This document shows positions 62,029 to 64,000 of a DNA stretch of 64,000 nucleotides, in pieces. Numbering within the stretch: position 1 is the stretch's first letter; the number at the start of each line of letters is the position of its first letter. Made by a program: the position numbers and the translations under genes. Location of the stretch: assembly GCA_025093555.1 (NCBI GenBank), contig JAIWNF010000025.1, forward strand, positions 62,001 through 126,000, in the 5' to 3' direction. The DNA comes from Circinella umbellata (taxonomy: Eukaryota; Mucoromycota; Mucoromycetes; Mucorales; Lichtheimiaceae). A model generated the notes under the pieces. That model had not been told where the DNA came from and ran no database searches. It saw only the letters and a program-made list of their open reading frames with translations.

Positions 62029-63823
62029 ATGCGCAGTCGAGCGAAAAAATGAAAAGTCTCTTCTTCTTTTCTTTACATCTTTCCATGGTTCTGGAGTCTA
62101 CCTTACCACATTATGCGCGTCGTTTTTTTTCCTGAAGAAAAGAAACTAGCATGCAGTCTTAGCCTTATGGTTAATCTTTGGTAAAAAACCAGGAAAAAGT
62201 TTCAGGTAATTTCATAATTGCCGCCTCTTTTCCTTAACTTCTGAGAAAAAAAAAAACAGCAGCCTTTTTTTTTCTTTGACTTGTGGTTAGTCGCTTTGGG
62301 TATAGGAAATAAAAAAGAGGTTTGGAACTTTTTCCAACTTATGATTGTGTTTGTATTATTTTACGAATGCTGCTTGGTTCGAATGATAATATAACTTTCA
62401 TTACTCAAACGGTTCTTTTGAAACGATTGTTCTTGGACATGTCTCTTGTTCCTTGACAAATTCGGTTCAACTCTTTTCGTAAGCTTGACATATTCGGATT
62501 ATTGACGTTTTCCATTGGTACACCTTGTTTTTCTTTTTTTGGAATAACAAGGAAGGAAAATTGAGCTGATTATGGTATACAAGCTTCAATGGAAAGGGTA
62601 AAATCCAAGTATGCATGTGAAAGGGATTCAGTTACTTTAATGGTGAGTCTTTTTATTGGAGAATGTTCTTTCGTGACATTCCGTGCTGTTGTGTATTGTT
62701 AAGAATGAAGTAAATGCTGCAACAATCTTACTTCAGCAACTTTTAAAGTTGGCTACAATCCTTCAGTTTGAACGGCTGTCATGGTTGAACACCCGTTGCT
62801 GCAAATACCGATCGTTTTTTTTTTCTCCATATTTTACAAAAGAAAGAGTTTGTTGTGCTGGTTGCTAGCAGTACACGCTTTTGATTTTGTGAAAGACCAA
62901 CAAGACTCGGGTTTTACTATTTGTTGCCAGGCATTTGCTCAGCAGTGACAGCATTGTCAAATCATCCCAACCATAGTTGATAATTCACGTGCTTTCGGTT
63001 CGCTAATGCCTCACGGATACGCCCATTTTAACTGGGTAGGTGAAACGTTAGTCCAAGGCAAAGTTTCATCTAGTGGCAGCAATGCTTCTTTTTTAACAAG
63101 ATACCTACCTATTCCAACGGGTGGATGATTCCATCAGTGACATGGACCTTTGTTTTTGGTGTGGTTCAAATTATCAACTGGATGACGGTGACATGGCTTT
63201 TGGATTCAAGTTGAAGGGTTGTCACAATTGGCCTGAATGAAAGTAATCCGTAAGCAACCTGGTAAACCCATTTTGTACCTCTTACAAATTTCGTTCGATT
63301 CTGTCCAAGCGTACCAATTGATATGGGTCTGGTCAAACCAATATCAAGCAATAGTGTCAAAATCAATGATAGTTGTTGAAACCAAGGTACAAGCAAAACC
63401 AGAAGTATGTTAACAAGCTGGATCTTGCGCTCTATATAATGTTGATGAGGGATGTGAATCGAACATTTGGGGATTTATTATAAACCAGTATAGTATGACC
63501 TAAAGGAGACTATACATGTATTCTCGAGGAGGGTAATACAAGTGCGTGGTGTTGCAGGATGCAAGTCTGAAATTGTTGGCGGGCAATTGATGACGGGTAA
63601 AGATTGGTGGCAAGGATAACATTTGGCAAGATGGCGTGGCAAGAATAATGTTTGGCAAGATCTATTCTCATCCGTTTCTATTTGATAACGCGTCATTTGG
63701 GATCAACATACACGTGCTTCTGAGGGAATAAATATTTTTTTTTGGGAAGCTTTGCCAATGAACGTTCTCGTCGTGCTTCCTGTCGGGTTGTTTGAAATTC
63801 ATACAACTTACTGATACATTGGC
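62029..63823 (-). repeat. 1.8-kb dispersed repeat, copy 2 (inverted)
   Basis: Reverse-complement copy of 36331-38124, with the same end points (GCCAATGTATCAG at 63823 going down, GACTGCGCAT at 62029-62038). In the blocks compared, only scattered substitutions and small indels separate them, for example one Gly-to-Arg and one Asp-to-Gly change in the two internal open frames (63478-63696 and 63166-63396). High similarity implies recent duplication or gene conversion. The flanks differ completely from those of copy 1. The element carries no recognised gene. Confidence 0.85.
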
Positions 63824-64000
63824 CCTTTTTTATGTATATTCTTTCAAAATAAACTTTTTATTATACAAACAAATAGATGGATTATGACTGTTTGTGTGTT
63901 TTTATGTATGGTTATGGGTAGCACTTGCACATGTAGCTTTATTATTACATTTTTTTTATTTTTTTCTCAAGTAAAAAACAACTATGTAGCATGACAATAT
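63824..64000. other. right edge of window
   Basis: AT-rich sequence outside the repeat; nothing recognised. Confidence 0.6.

Overview
The window is eukaryotic nuclear DNA. It is AT-rich and carries many intron-split genes with short introns (mostly 60-260 bp, GT...AG, acceptors often in a TATAATAG context). Proteins have runs of Asn and Gln. The gene set (ATG7, SPB1, a CreA/Mig1-type zinc finger, URC1, an AMPK beta subunit, CK2 beta) is fungal. A methionine synthase reductase, an enzyme of cobalamin-dependent metabolism, together with the codon use and intron style, points to an early-diverging fungus, most likely Mucoromycota/Mucorales. The taxon is an inference.

Layout. 1-2 kb: gene-poor, with a decayed transposase-like fragment. 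2.0-5.6 kb: SPB1 rRNA methyltransferase (+). 6.8-10.5 kb: ATG7 (-), with a GC-AG intron. 10.5-13.2 kb: long regulatory interval before a CreA/Mig1-like repressor (13.2-14.0 kb, +). 16.0-17.5 kb: cystathionine gamma-lyase (+). 17.5-23.5 kb: gene-poor, with coding relics and many TACGTA palindromes. 23.5-35.2 kb: dense block with an unassigned conserved gene (-), ribosomal protein eL20 (-), an ALY/REF mRNA export adaptor (-), methionine synthase reductase (+) and the NatA subunit NAA15 (-). 36.3-38.1 kb: first arm of a 1.8-kb dispersed repeat, whose inverted copy lies at 62.0-63.8 kb. 39.6-46.3 kb: cPLA2-like phospholipase (+), then a divergent pair of URC1 (GTP cyclohydrolase II-like, -) and uracil phosphoribosyltransferase (+). 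46.3-55.2 kb: gene desert holding a 41-unit, 12-bp minisatellite, a GC-rich patch and a cysteine-rich pseudogene. 55.2-60.2 kb: O-fucosyltransferase-like enzyme (+), AMPK beta subunit (-) and casein kinase 2 beta subunit (-).

Functional links. URC1 and UPRT share one 544-bp promoter interval and both belong to the URC route of uracil catabolism. The CreA/Mig1-like repressor and the SNF1/AMPK beta subunit belong to the same glucose-signalling logic but are 43 kb apart. Cystathionine gamma-lyase and methionine synthase reductase both act in sulfur amino acid metabolism but are not adjacent. SPB1 and eL20 concern the large ribosomal subunit. These are ordinary scattered fungal genes, not operons.

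Exon boundaries were worked out by hand from splice consensus, reading-frame continuity and family similarity. No alignment or transcript evidence was available. The parts most worth a second look are the URC1-UPRT pair, the minisatellite locus with its adjacent GC-rich patch, the inverted 1.8-kb repeat pair, and the TACGTA enrichment of the gene deserts.
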